This document shows positions 45,701 to 56,903 of a stretch of 64,000 nucleotides of DNA, one piece after another. Source of the stretch: Membranipora membranacea. Taxonomy: Eukaryota; Bryozoa; Gymnolaemata; Cheilostomatida; Membraniporidae. How positions within the stretch are numbered: the first letter of the stretch is position 1; each line of letters starts with the position of its first letter. The notes under the pieces were generated by a model. That model was not told the origin of the DNA. It did no database searches and worked only from the letters and a program-made list of their open reading frames with translations. The stretch spans positions 12,779,001-12,843,000 of the forward strand of contig OU612067.1 in the NCBI GenBank assembly GCA_914767715.1. The letters run 5' to 3'. The translations under genes and the position numbers were made by a program.

Positions 45701-48342
45701 CAATGAAAGTTATCAGTACACCGGTCAACTACAGTCAACAAAAACTGTATATGCACACAACTATGGAAAATAAGTCTGAATACCGAAGCGTAGAACTACA
45801 TTAAAATCAAGCGAGCAGTCAGACGTTTGTCAAGGTCATTTGAAGGACAAAGTAAGGGAAAGATCGGTTATTAACCTCACCTTGTAACCAGGGCTCTGTA
45901 GGCGGTGAAGAAGGGCACACCGAGACCAGCCCCTTGTTTGAAGCTGAGTTTATCTGTATTCAGTGGAAATGTTTGTGACTCCTCAGCTACATTGTACTCT
46001 GCACATGTACCTGTTAGATGTACAAATAAGGACACTATCAGTGCTCTCAATTCGTCTCAAACTTCCAGGTCAGTCATAGTTTATGAAAATTTTCTTTCCC
46101 TCACCAAACAATGTGTGTTTGTCAAGACATAAGTACAAATAAATTCCCACACATCGTTAATACACGCTGCTCATGAATGGACATGTCCACTTAGAGGTGT
46201 TGACATGACATGACAAGTGCAGCCAATTCCTCTGCAATATGGTTGTAGAATAGATGAAAACCAGGTTACTCATTTATTTTGTTGTTGTGCTGAGGAGTTT
46301 ACTATTTTCTTCCCCAGCGTTTGGTTGAGAGAGGTAACTTCTGAGTAAAACACGGACTACATTCAACGCAATTTTCTTCCAAACGCAAACTCAAAATCAT
46401 GATACATGATTGAATTTAATCTCTGATTTTCGTCTCTCTTAATTTTTGTCACAATGTAGCTCAACTTGAACTCCTGTTATATATGAGCAAACTGGAACAC
46501 TCCTCATCATGTTAATGTTGTCTTCCCCAATGAATTCATTTAGGGAGTTACCAGCCAATCTGTTGGCTCTGTTTGGCAGAAGGGTCGGAGGGAGAAAGCC
46601 AAAGCCAGTACATATATGAGTACATATTGAGATATTGTGAAGACGAAGTTGCAATTTTCCACTTTGACGATGTCCCGACAGGTACATTCAGGCAAGAACC
46701 ATCGAGCCAGCACATTGGCTCTCTCCCTCCCACCTCTTACCAATCAGAGCAGACATATCTGTTCTCTCCCTCCCACCAACAGCCAATCAAAACCGTCGCA
46801 TTGGCTACTAGTGTGTTACCTGTCACAGAGCGCACAGTGAAGACTGTATCTCCTTGTTTATACTGTGTGACATCTTCTCCTACTGCCTCTATAACACCTG
46901 TAATACAAAGATACAGAGTTCAAACATAAGCAGTGTACTACCTGCCGCCAATAGAGCACTTGTTTGATCACAAAGGTACGAGAGTAACTGTACTCTATGA
47001 CAGTCATTGTGGCACTAAACTATAGTTTGGAGTTGCCCCCTTTTTTAAAATAAGTTCAAAGAGTGGACAACTAAAGGTTGAGTATGCCACTGAGGTGATC
47101 AACGTGATGAAACAATGTGACAACTAAGCCAAAAACACCAAAAGCTTGTTCCACAATTGAACCCTCACCATAAGCCATCTTAATATTCTTGTGGCCAAAA
47201 CACAAAGATATCTTTGTTAATCGTGAGTCAAATTATTTTCTAAGAGGTCAACAAGTTAGTTTTAACTTATCAGTTAGCTGTAAACTTTCTAGGAAACCTC
47301 TCTAAACACACAAATAAAAAGACTTCCATCGAGGAGTGAATGATTTGAAAGCCAAACCTCTGGCAAGTCAAGTTCATCAAGGATCGATTGTAGAAGCTAG
47401 TAACACACCTACTGTGCTGATAACACCAGCAGGTGGGAGGGGTGTGCAGGGGTGAGACGGGTGGGGGTTAAAAACTGCGAGGTTAAGAATTACATGTTGC
47501 ACTGTGTAAATTTAGGTCCAGCGCGACAAAGAAATAACTGGCAAAACGGATGAAATGGTGTTAGGATCACTTCTGGATTCTGCAGGTGATTTCATGAATG
47601 CTGACAAAAAACTCAAACTAAAAATTGAATTACAAATACCCTAAAATTGTATTTTAAATAAAAATTTCCTATTGTATCATAAACACCATCTGTACACATA
47701 AGGGCCATTATCTCAGTTCAACAAGTAAGTACTTAGTCGCGCTGGGCCAGCGGTAAATAACTCTGTAACTTACCAGAGCAGTCTGATCCAGGTGTGTACG
47801 GTAAGTCAGGTAGTCTGGCGTAGTTACCGCTCCTCATGTATGTATCTACAGGGTTCAGTCCCGAGTATTCTGTTTTTATCAGCACCTTTTAATGATATCA
47901 ACGAAATTAATAACATAATGTGATACGACAGCTTGAGTCTTAAATCTTTGTCCCTTCAAGGAGCAAATATTAGCTCAAATATAGTTTAGCTAGTTTGTAG
48001 GTGACTTAATGTTGGCTAGAACCAATTATCACAGCTAAGATGGTAGAATGATATAATGTGATGATGTTGAAAAAATGTCAGCTAACCATTTATTTCACTA
48101 TTTCTACTCTGTGTAAGGTAGCCAGATTTTCCTGGCAGTACTTTTCACCCAGAGGGTATTATCATGTCTAGTCAATAATATCATCAGAGGGGCTCAGATC
48201 TGTGGTAAAGGCTGAAGACTACCTGTTTAGAAGCAGGTGTTGGTTTAGCTATTTGAGCTACTTTACACACATCAGGAGCTCCAAACTCAGTTACTCTGAC
48301 TGCCTTCATAACTGATCTTAGTATATTACTTCGGTTCACCAT
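42738..48342 (-). CDS. CRYZ: Quinone oxidoreductase, zeta-crystallin type (8 exons, 336 aa)
   Basis: Exons in reading order are 48342-48223, 47885-47774, 46897-46820, 46010-45881, 45569-45518, 44993-44847, 43752-43555 and 42911-42738, exactly 337 codons with TGA. The family reduces quinones with NADPH in the cytosol and is a zinc-less member of the medium-chain dehydrogenase group. Diagnostic runs are MKAVRVTEFGAPDV at the start, LPYTPGSDCSG, FFTAYRALV, the nucleotide-binding HGASGGVG (split by intron 5), and VVIVGNRGTIEINPR with TMAKESSIVG near the end. Length is close to the usual 329 aa. A start at the inner Met (48309) would give a protein closer to the vertebrate N-terminus; the outer Met adds 11 residues. 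An acceptor (polyT-TAG) at 48354 shows that the 5' UTR begins in an upstream exon. The gene is divergent from TRMT112. Confidence 0.95.
43430..43537. repeat. 20-bp minisatellite
   Basis: About five copies of AACAAACGACGTTGTGACAT stand in tandem in intron 7 of CRYZ, ending 18 bp from the exon 7 donor (43555). Confidence 0.9.
44380..44580. repeat. Degenerate minisatellite in a CRYZ intron
   Basis: Imperfect repeats of about 30 bp on the pattern TTCTCAGTTTTAGGCTTAGACTAAG run for about 200 bp. They are similar in style, but not in sequence, to the repeat at 22.6-23.0 kb. Confidence 0.6.
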
Positions 48343-48353
48343 CAGCCTCCTGA

Positions 48354-49118
48354 CTAAAAAAAAAGAACAAGAGGTTAAAGAATTCTGGCGACTAGCTAAT
48401 GATCTGAGACGTGTGGCAGGTGCTGTATAGGACATGTCTTACAGCACCAACAACAAAGCTGTGTAGGCCTTGAGTGCTGTAAGTGTAAGATGTCCCATAC
48501 ACCCCCTGCCACATGTTTCATTACACCCGTCGCCAGCGCTGGATTTTAGTGCCCATTAAAACATCATACAGTTTTGTAATGGCAATGAGTACCTTAGTCA
48601 CCAGGTCAATGTTTGACTGCCCCCTTGAGTTTTTGTTGGCGGCATCCAAACACTGCCAAAATACCAGGTTTTGGAGTAGACCTGTCCTGTGGGTTTGGGT
48701 GTATTGATATCCACTACACTTAATTAAGTCTTTGTTTTGGGTTAGAGATGACTTCAGACCATGCATTGGGCCTCAGAACAGCCGTACAATGTCCCAAAAC
48801 TACCACATATTGTCTTAAGACGTCTCAAGAGTGAATTGTTTCATCTGGTTGGTACCTGACACTGGTAAGGCGATTGGTTAGGGTTATTTTCATGACATTG
48901 TACAGATCAAAATTGATTCTCGCTAAAAATATGCTTTTTAGTAGAGGGTTGTACCAGATATCATTTGTCTGTGTAATAGAATAGTAGAGTGATATTCCGG
49001 ATATATAAATTTTCTTACTGCAAAGAGGATAACACTCACAGATAGTTACATTCCGGTCTTGCTCACTTCTGAGTTTTAGTGAGGTTCATCACTCCAAACA
49101 CAATAATTACACAGCAGT
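48354..49118. promoter_or_regulatory. Head-to-head intergenic region of CRYZ and TRMT112
   Basis: Only about 775 bp separate the two divergent coding starts, so both promoters must lie here or overlap. I see no strong TATA box in a telling place. It contains the foldback repeat 48408-48515. Confidence 0.5.
48408..48515. repeat. Foldback repeat with about 40-bp arms
   Basis: Left arm ACGTGTGGCAGGTGCTGTAT ... CTTACAGCAC and right arm GTGCTGTAAG ... CCCTGCCACATGT are imperfect reverse complements with a loop of about 27 nt. It lies between the CRYZ and TRMT112 starts. A continuous open frame through it into CRYZ (up to 48435) is an artefact, because an acceptor at 48354 cuts it off. Confidence 0.8.
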
Positions 49119-50993
49119 ATGAAAGTCCTTACTCATAATATGCTCACATCCAACATCATAAAGAATGTAAAGGAAGGTTACCCACTTAAAATATCTGTAA
49201 GTTGACGTTATTCTTAATCGTGCTGAGATTCAAGCAAGCCCCACCAACGACTAGTTTCTTGGTTATTGTTGTAACTGTTATTTATCGTTGTAAAGTAATG
49301 GTAAAATGCAAGATGAATCAAACTTGATTTGTGATGTAGGTGTGCCTTTACTACTCTCAGTATTCACAGCCAACAAATGTAGACTCCCCCAACCATCTTA
49401 GCTAACTTAAATCAAAAACTTGGCTCCACTATTATTATGAATGGGGGTAGGCCCAGATTGATCATGATATCTGATAGCTTAATTAAACAATATTATTTTC
49501 TGTCTTGCTATGTAGGTATGGTAAGAGATATGTTATTGTTGCCTGACATTCACAATTGTTTTCAGGCTACAGATGTACAGGAAGTCGAAGTGGATTTCAA
49601 TCCAGAGTTCATACAGAGACTGTTACACAAACTTAACTGGGAAGTCATCAGACAGGCTTGTGCACAGGTAAGACTCTCAGGCCATCAAACAATCGAAGCA
49701 CCTGTTTGCTGGCTCACAATGGGAACTTATGCGCAGTCTAAATATATCTGCAGTCTACTGACTTATGAACCTTAGTGCAGTCCTGGTGTGCTCCAACCTG
49801 ACAACCAACTATGGGAATCAGTATGTTCCAATCCAACTCTTCTGGAATAACGTGTTTTTGTGAGAAGTCTTGGTGTGTTTTTTTATGTCAACCAACAAAT
49901 TTGTCAATTCGATATATGGGAGGGGGAGGGACTAAATGTAGCCTAAGTGATATTAAGATATTAGATTTAATGGAGTTGATGACGTTTTGGAGCTGCCCCT
50001 CTAACCAAAACATGAGTATACAGGCAACGCCTCCCAGAGCTAGAAATTGATGGATTGCTGAAATTACTGTGCTTTTATAGGCCACAGTTGCTCAACAAGG
50101 CACTCAGCTGTTGGTCAGGTCCAGTCTGACACACAACACCAAGCTCCTGCACACTGAAACCCTTATTACTAATTACTGAGTTTACCTGCACTAGTCCTCT
50201 ATACCCACTGATTAAGCACAGTTTTTATCTTCATAATCATAACCGCCTATTTTATTTATTGCTGCAACTGGACTTCACGCCTGAACTAGATTTGCCACTG
50301 AGTACTTGTAGTCATCATAATTACTTATTTTATGGTTTCGATTCTATGTGTACAAATCTGATCAGAATTACTTGTTTGATCTTTGTTGACAGTTAGAGCC
50401 AGTTAAGGATGTAGAGCTGCCTGAAGAATTAACAGACGATATGAAGGAGGATGAATCTGTACTAAAAAAAATTCACCATGTACTATTGGAGGTGAGATTA
50501 GGTTACCTTACTCGGTTATATCTGACCATCATTTAAATACTATCTTTGTTACGGAGTGGTATACTCCCAAGAGTGCGTGGGGCAGGACAAACGACATTGA
50601 GGGCTCTTTCCCTCCTCCCCGATTGGACTTGTACCCATGACTCCTGCGGTACCAATCGTGCATATAGGCCCATAGATCCAAATAGGCGGCTTGCTATCGG
50701 GCCCCATTTTTAATTCCATGGTTAATCGCTTTTTTTAGTGTGGATTTTTCAGGTTGGTACCCAAACTGTTCAGATTGGGACAATTGTGGTCAACTCCTGT
50801 CCTCTATAATTTCTGTTCAGCACTCAAGCTCTTGTATTAGTAACCATTCCCTGTAGTTATTTATTCATTTTTGTTATTCTTTTGTTTATAGGTTGAGGTG
50901 ATTGAAGGAGCATTGATATGTCCGGAGAGTGGGAGGGAATTCCCAATAAATAAAGGGATTCCAAACATGCTACTTAATGATGATGAGGTGTGA
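49119..50993 (+). CDS. TRMT112: TRM112-like methyltransferase activator (4 exons, 126 aa)
   Basis: Exons 49119-49196, 49566-49667, 50393-50491 and 50892-50993 join in phase 0 throughout. The protein is the small activating partner of several methyltransferases that act on tRNA, rRNA and the release factor eRF1. The start [13 protein letters not shown], the middle [12 protein letters not shown], the [20 protein letters not shown] run and the end [12 protein letters not shown] match the family, and length equals the usual 125 aa. The C-terminal half with CPESGR-FPI belongs to the Trm112 zinc-ribbon-like fold. Confidence 0.96.
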
Positions 50994-53320
50994 TAACTCC
51001 CGAACCTTTCCGATACACTAACAATTACAGAATATCGGCAATCATATTATTGATGAATGTAGTTCAGTGTTACCTACGGTTCTCTCTACTGGGACATATA
51101 TGTATATATATATTAAACATATTTTTCTCTCAAACCGTCGCCGGTAGCCTTGACAGACTGTCTTGAAAAAAAGGGGACGGGGAGGCAGGAGCAAAGATTG
51201 TCAACTTCCGCTTCAAACTGTCAGGAAACAAGTTATCCCTCTCAAAATATCGGGAAATGTGTTGTATTAAGTTGTAATACAAACACAGAAACTCTTCATT
51301 ACACATAGTCTTCCTGACACAAACGGAATGCTTGGTTCTTATCCCCTCCTTCTCCTTCCAGGTTATACAACTGAGACATAGCGGTTCTTGTATCCACAAT
51401 TTAAATAATTATGTTTAATGCAGAATTTTTCGCACACTATTATTTCATCCAGATTATTGCTTATTACAATTAGAGTTGTAATTATTAATTACAGAATTTG
51501 TAATTAAAATTGTCATATTTTGTGATTAATGATTTAAGATTTTACTAACAGGAAATTTACTTTGAGTTCAGTTTTCTCATGACAGGATTTCAGAGACTTA
51601 TATATTAATTACTACACCATATCTAGTGCAGAAGCATTTAAGGCAAATCATCATTAATGAAAAATATAGCCTCGCGACAATGTTAGCGTAGGTCGTAGGT
51701 ATCTAGTCGCAATAGAGCTTTGTATAAGATAACTGACCATCAAATTGTGGTGGAAATATTAGTGAGCCATGCATTGCTGTAGCTGTCAGCACATGGTCGC
51801 CAGAATAGCTTTGAACTATGAGCACCTTAAGTGACGGATAATTACAAGTATTTTTAAACATTGTCACACTCAGTCATGCCTTAGCTGTTGTCACTGGCCA
51901 TGCAACGCCGACAAGATTATTATGTTTTATTCACCATGTTTATCACTATGGAGGGCCCTACAATCGGTGTCGCTATGGACAACTCTTCTATGCTTTATCA
52001 AAGTTTTTAATCAATTTTTTAGTACCTTCCAATCATGTGATGTGTATATTGAGGCAGTATAAGACCGGTAACAGTTTTCAAAGGCTAATTGTTGTGTTAC
52101 CAGGGTGTAATTCTGTTTGATTGTACCAGTGTGTTTAAATTCGCAATTTGAATCAATTTCTTAACTGGGAAGACAAGGACACTCCACTGTGCTTTTGCTA
52201 CACTCAACTTGCAGTACTAATCGTACATCATCTAAATGGCCTTGGATTTCTATTTGATAATTTGATGCCTTAAATTGATTGGGGAGAAGCTTACAGCACC
52301 CTTCTGGTGATGTTCTGGACTCTTCCCCCCCCCCCCAACTTACAATTTTTTTCTAAACTAAGGCACTCCAGATGTTTCTCTAGTGAATAGCTTATTTGCG
52401 CTGATATTTCATCTTTGATAAATTGTAGTTCTAGGTTGACTGTTTTATTATTTTGGTAAACTGCTTGTAAACTTCTACCCAAGACAATCCTCCAAAACCA
52501 AGTCAATTCAATTTTGATGTGTTGTGAGAAGAGATTATTCTATGTACCTAAATATCACTATATGTGAGTGCTCTCAAAAGATATATTGGCATAAAATTCT
52601 CAAAAGATTATATTGGCATAATAAAGGCTGACTGCAAACTTGCACTTGCACAATTTGCATACACAAATCTATTCTGTGAATAGTGAGTCTGACGCTACAA
52701 CATCCAGATGTGGATATTTCGAGCATGTAGAGTTGTCCGATTTTGCTCATGGAAAGGATATTTTCCACTTCATAACTCTTCTTTCTAGATCTAGTTTAAA
52801 CAATCTTGTTTCTTGATTTTGATGAACTAAACCATCCACAGAATTTTCAAAACACCGTATGAGGCTTAGAAAAAAGTCTCCTAGCTTAAATCTGTGTTTT
52901 TTTCCTCTAAGTCAGGACTGCCTATTGTATTAAAAATGAACTGCCTTTATCTCTGATGAATTCAGGTAGAGTGATGTCCAGCAATTGCTGGCGTACAAAA
53001 TATTTATGGTTTCAAATTGACTATTCGAAGACTGTCTCATTTAGCAGCCATCATTCTGTCTAAATTGCCATTCAAACCTTTTCAGAACCCTAATTTCGGT
53101 GCATACAAGTTAAAACTTTAAATCTATTTATTCAGCTGATGAAATGAGAAACAGCTTACATATTTTGATATGTGTGTTTGTGAAGGAAATAATTATGGCA
53201 ACGATCACTATCTCAATACAACACCATGATAATGAAGTACAGTTATTTTGTCAATTGTATGGACATCGTATCTAATGAAAACCTATGAAATGGCATCATA
53301 TATTGAAAAAAACATATAAA
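50994..53320. other. Intergenic stretch without a gene
   Basis: It has a TATATA run, AT-rich sequence and a truncated MITE copy (52232-52370). I see no coding exon. Confidence 0.5.
52232..52370. mobile_element. MITE, CAGGSCC family, truncated copy
   Basis: The 3' half aligns with 39240-39370 (GGTGATGTTC.GGACTC ... TTTTTTCTAAACTA). A C-homopolymer near 52326 replaces part of the body. The left end is missing. Confidence 0.55.
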
Positions 53321-54457
53321 GATTACCACCCAATAAGTATTTTACATCATTTGAGCAAGGTTGCTGAGAGAATACTCTCCTGGCAAATTACAGAGAAACT
53401 TCCCATTCTCAAATAACAATATGCTCACACAAGGAATATTGGTACCACAGATGCTTTGGTGAACTTTTCATCTAGTGTGGCTAGCTTGCATTGATTGCAA
53501 TGACAATCTTGGTGTTCAGGCAATAATGCTGGACTTTTCTAACAGCATTCGACAAAATGCGTCCAGATCTCGCTGTCAAGAAACTTTTAAAACTGAAAAT
53601 AGATGGATATCTTGAAGCTATTGTTCAGGACTTTCTCTCTAATAGAGAACAATGAGTGAGGTTTCGCAACGGAAAATCCATCTTCAGTCCAATTAATATA
53701 GGTCCTCTACTCTGGCATGCATTCATCGATGACTTGTCACCACCAACACCACATCTTAAGTACGCCGATGACACAACTTTATACCATCCGCTATCAAAAT
53801 TGAACTGTCTCATGACTGACTCAACTGCTTATCGGGCAACTGTGAGCATCAGCGACAACCACGATCAAAGAGCACTCGATTACACCTCTCAGTACTGCAC
53901 TGATAACTTTCTGCTGTTGAATGTGAACAAAACTCTCTCCATAAACTTATAACATCAATCACTCTGAAATACTCTACACCCCAAATGTGAGGCTCCTTGG
54001 TGTGATATTTGATGAGCACCTGAAGTTTCACTCCCATGTAGACCATATCATTGACAAAACAAAACATTCTCTGCATGGTCTTATCAAGCTAAGAAAAGCT
54101 GGTGTGAGATCTCATTCACTGATATTATTTTACAAAGCTAGAATTTTATCGGTTTTATCATATGCAGCCCCGTGCTGGTTGCCACACACCACCCAAAATG
54201 ATAAGGATAAACTGGAGAGATTTCAAAAGCTCTGCACCAGAATTATGATTCCATATGAGGAAGACTATGAAGAGAGGCTTTCTTTACTAAAGCTCGAAGA
54301 GCTAAAAATACATCTTGATCTTCTTTGTTTTCGATATATTGCAAAGGTTAAAGAATATGAGAATCATCCGTGTAAAATATTTTTGGAAGCCCGAAATCAC
54401 CGTTCTATAAATAGGACAGCATTTATAGACGATGATATTTTTCATAAATACACCTGA
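53321..54457 (+). pseudogene. Dead non-LTR retrotransposon, reverse transcriptase part
   Basis: Pieces of the RT domain appear in order in different frames: YHPISILHHLSKVAERIL, then FDKMRPDLAVKKLLKL with FLSNREQ, then the catalytic-site YADD motif at 53761-53772, then LLGVIFDEHLKFHSHVDHI and a C-terminal FYKARILSVLSYAAPCW block. Stop codons (for example after PILK and NREQ) and frame changes break it. The 5' part, including any endonuclease, is absent. The 3' end passes into AATAATAAAG and a TA microsatellite near 54530-54542. It is a 5'-truncated, inactive element of the Jockey/CR1-like sort. Confidence 0.85.
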
Positions 54458-54869
54458 CGGCTTTGTTTTTATTTATTTATTTCTGTATGGTCTTTATTTG
54501 TCATTGACTTTGATCGGCAATAATAAAGTATATATATATATACATCACTAAGAATTGCATTAGACCTTTTAAAGTCTTGCCATGGTTCATTGTACTGAGT
54601 ACTACCGATACTATAAACCTTTTTAAAGGATGGATATTAGAAATTAGGCAATAAACAAACTTCAAACTTCAAAACAGGGCCAGGCCAATCATCATTATAA
54701 CTCCCATGAAGACAAAGTAACATGTAGAAAAATGCCTCATTTTCAATTATTGCTGTTTTGTCACAGTTGAAAAAAACTCATTGTTGCATTTCCTTGCAAC
54801 ACTCTGAAAAACACAACACAAATCTTCGATGCACACAATGGGTGTAAGGAAACTTGGTGATCAAAGACA

Positions 54870-55868
54870 ATGGGCGGCAGATTGAGCACTCTGTCAGAAA
54901 AAAGAAATGTCAATCCCGGATCAAACTGTTGGCTCTGCGGAGTATTGTGCTGTCCGCCTATACCATCAAGAATTGCTGCAAAACTGGCGTTCATGCCACC
55001 AGAACCAACTTACCAAATCGTCAAGCAGGACAGTCAAGAAGTTCTGAAACTCCTGCCGCTGTGGGAAAATGGACCTGAGATAACAATTCCTGAGGACGTC
55101 GCTAAAAGAATACACGTATCGCGAGAGGCGGATAAGGCATGTACTATAGCAACTTCACTTGTACAATACAGAGCAACAAAAAAGGCGAAACATTGCTTAC
55201 TGTACAGCCACGGAAATGCTAAGGACTTAGGAGAAAAGCTACCTGACTATCTAGACTTAAGCCTCAAGCTTTCTTGTGACATATTCAGCTATGATTACCC
55301 TGGCTATGGTGAGAGTTCTGGCCAGCCGTCGAGCACTCTTTTAAATAGAAGCATAGAAATAGCTTTTCACGCTCTGGTGCATAAACATGGCTACCGAGCG
55401 AATCAAATTGTTTTGTATGGTGAGAGTATAGGCAGCGTCCCTACGATGGACCTCGCATCCAAACACAGGGTTGCTGGAGTCGTCCTCCATGCTCCCCTCT
55501 TATCTGCAATGAGGATGATATTCAGGCCGGACAAAGAGAAGTACTGCTTTGACATTTTTGACAGCTCAGGAAAAATAGCTCTTATAAAATCGCCTATTCT
55601 TGTGATTCAAGGCACTGCAGACGAGATTATTCATCACACCCATGGGAAGATAATCCACCAGAAGAGTCGAAACAAGGTAGACCCTTTATTTCTTGAAGGA
55701 TGTAATCACAACCATTGTCATCTTTTTCCTCAATATCTGCCGAGGTTACGACATTTTATGTCGTCCGAGTTGGATGATGCTAACATTCAGACATTGTCAA
55801 TCTGCTCAGATTCAACTATCGGACAACGAAAGACTAACTTACGTTTTCGGTCCTCCAAACTAATGTAA
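54870..55868 (+). CDS. ABHD17: ABHD17-like serine hydrolase (depalmitoylase), intronless, 332 aa
   Basis: The protein is an alpha/beta hydrolase of the ABHD17 group, which removes palmitate from proteins such as Ras at membranes. A Cys-containing N-terminus (CWLCGVLCCPPIPSRIAAKL) and AFMPPEPTY are diagnostic. The hydrolase core shows LLYSHGNAKDLG, FSYDYPGYGESSG, the nucleophile Ser in LYGESIGSVPTMDLAS, the acid Asp in QGTADEII and the His in GCNHNH, so the triad is complete. Most relatives have GQSIG; here it is GESIG. The start MGGRLS fits the MGxxxS pattern for N-myristoylation, which is unusual next to the MNGLS-type start of vertebrate forms. The whole frame is one exon, so it may be a retrocopy or an ancestral intronless gene. 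A poly(A) signal is at 56048. Confidence 0.9.
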   Translation: MGGRLSTLSEKRNVNPGSNCWLCGVLCCPPIPSRIAAKLAFMPPEPTYQIVKQDSQEVLKLLPLWENGPEITIPEDVAKRIHVSREADKACTIATSLVQYRATKKAKHCLLYSHGNAKDLGEKLPDYLDLSLKLSCDIFSYDYPGYGESSGQPSSTLLNRSIEIAFHALVHKHGYRANQIVLYGESIGSVPTMDLASKHRVAGVVLHAPLLSAMRMIFRPDKEKYCFDIFDSSGKIALIKSPILVIQGTADEIIHHTHGKIIHQKSRNKVDPLFLEGCNHNHCHLFPQYLPRLRHFMSSELDDANIQTLSICSDSTIGQRKTNLRFRSSKLM

Positions 55869-56903
55869 GAGGATTGATATTAAGTAAAACAAATCCCATT
55901 TTTATACATACAGGACATGACTGATGGAACGAAATGGTGTTTGCAAAATTTTTTGATATTTATTGAGGCATCTTTTTTTGAAGACTTAGTTTTCACACTT
56001 CCAGAGAATCATCATCATTCCAAAGTGTCTGAACCCTCCAAAGTACCAATAAAGCATAATAAAGGACATCCTTGTGTTGTCATGTCAAGTTTATTGTTGA
56101 ATATTCAAAATGGTTGTTCTTGATGTCGACTAATTATCCCGATAGAGGCTTTTTTGAGCTTGGAGAAAAATAAGCTTCAGAATTGTCTACACGATTGCAG
56201 ATACGTCAATCCATGTGCCCTAAATACAGTGTTGCTTACATTATCAGATCCATAATGACGCATCTTACCACACAGTTGAATACTGTTTTCCTTCCAGGGA
56301 CTGCTCGAACTACTGACTTCTATGATATGAACTAAGATCACTCTCACAGTCATCACTTTGAATCAAATAACAGTATTCACAGTCTTAGTTGCCATTTTTA
56401 ATTGTGGCTGTTACCATACATGCATAGCATAGTACTGCTGCACTCATCTAAAAACTCTATCATGTCGTTTTAAAATATCCACGTCTATATTGGTTGATAT
56501 AAACATCAAAATGCCAGTAGGGGACAACATGGCTACCTACTTAGTAGAACTTAACAGTGGAGTTACTATACAGCCTTATTTCAATTCACTAATCTCTAGA
56601 TGTCTAACAGGGACAGGACAACCTATAGGTAAAAGACGAATTTCATAGAAGATAGACCGATAAAAGACATGGCCCAAGAAAGGCCAAAATTTGCATAGAG
56701 CTAAAAAGGAGAAAAAGGTCATGCTGGGCTCGTAAAATGTAGCCAGATATCCTGACATTTGATTTGAGTTGCTCCCCCTTCTTCATTGGAGAGAGAGAAA
56801 TATATAAAGAATGAATGCTAAAATGTCGTGATCTATTTGACTGAATGATAATGGGAAAGTTCTATGGCACATTCACAGACTCGGATAGTTATGTGGATCG
56901 TCT

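Noticed and set aside
46573-46929. 118-residue plus-strand frame over CRYZ exon 3
   Set aside because: It overlaps a well-supported exon of CRYZ on the other strand and repetitive intron sequence, with no recognisable motif.
48343-48435. N-terminal extension of CRYZ (MSYTAPATRLRS...)
   Set aside because: A polypyrimidine-TAG acceptor at 48354 ends the exon, and the extension lies in the foldback repeat.
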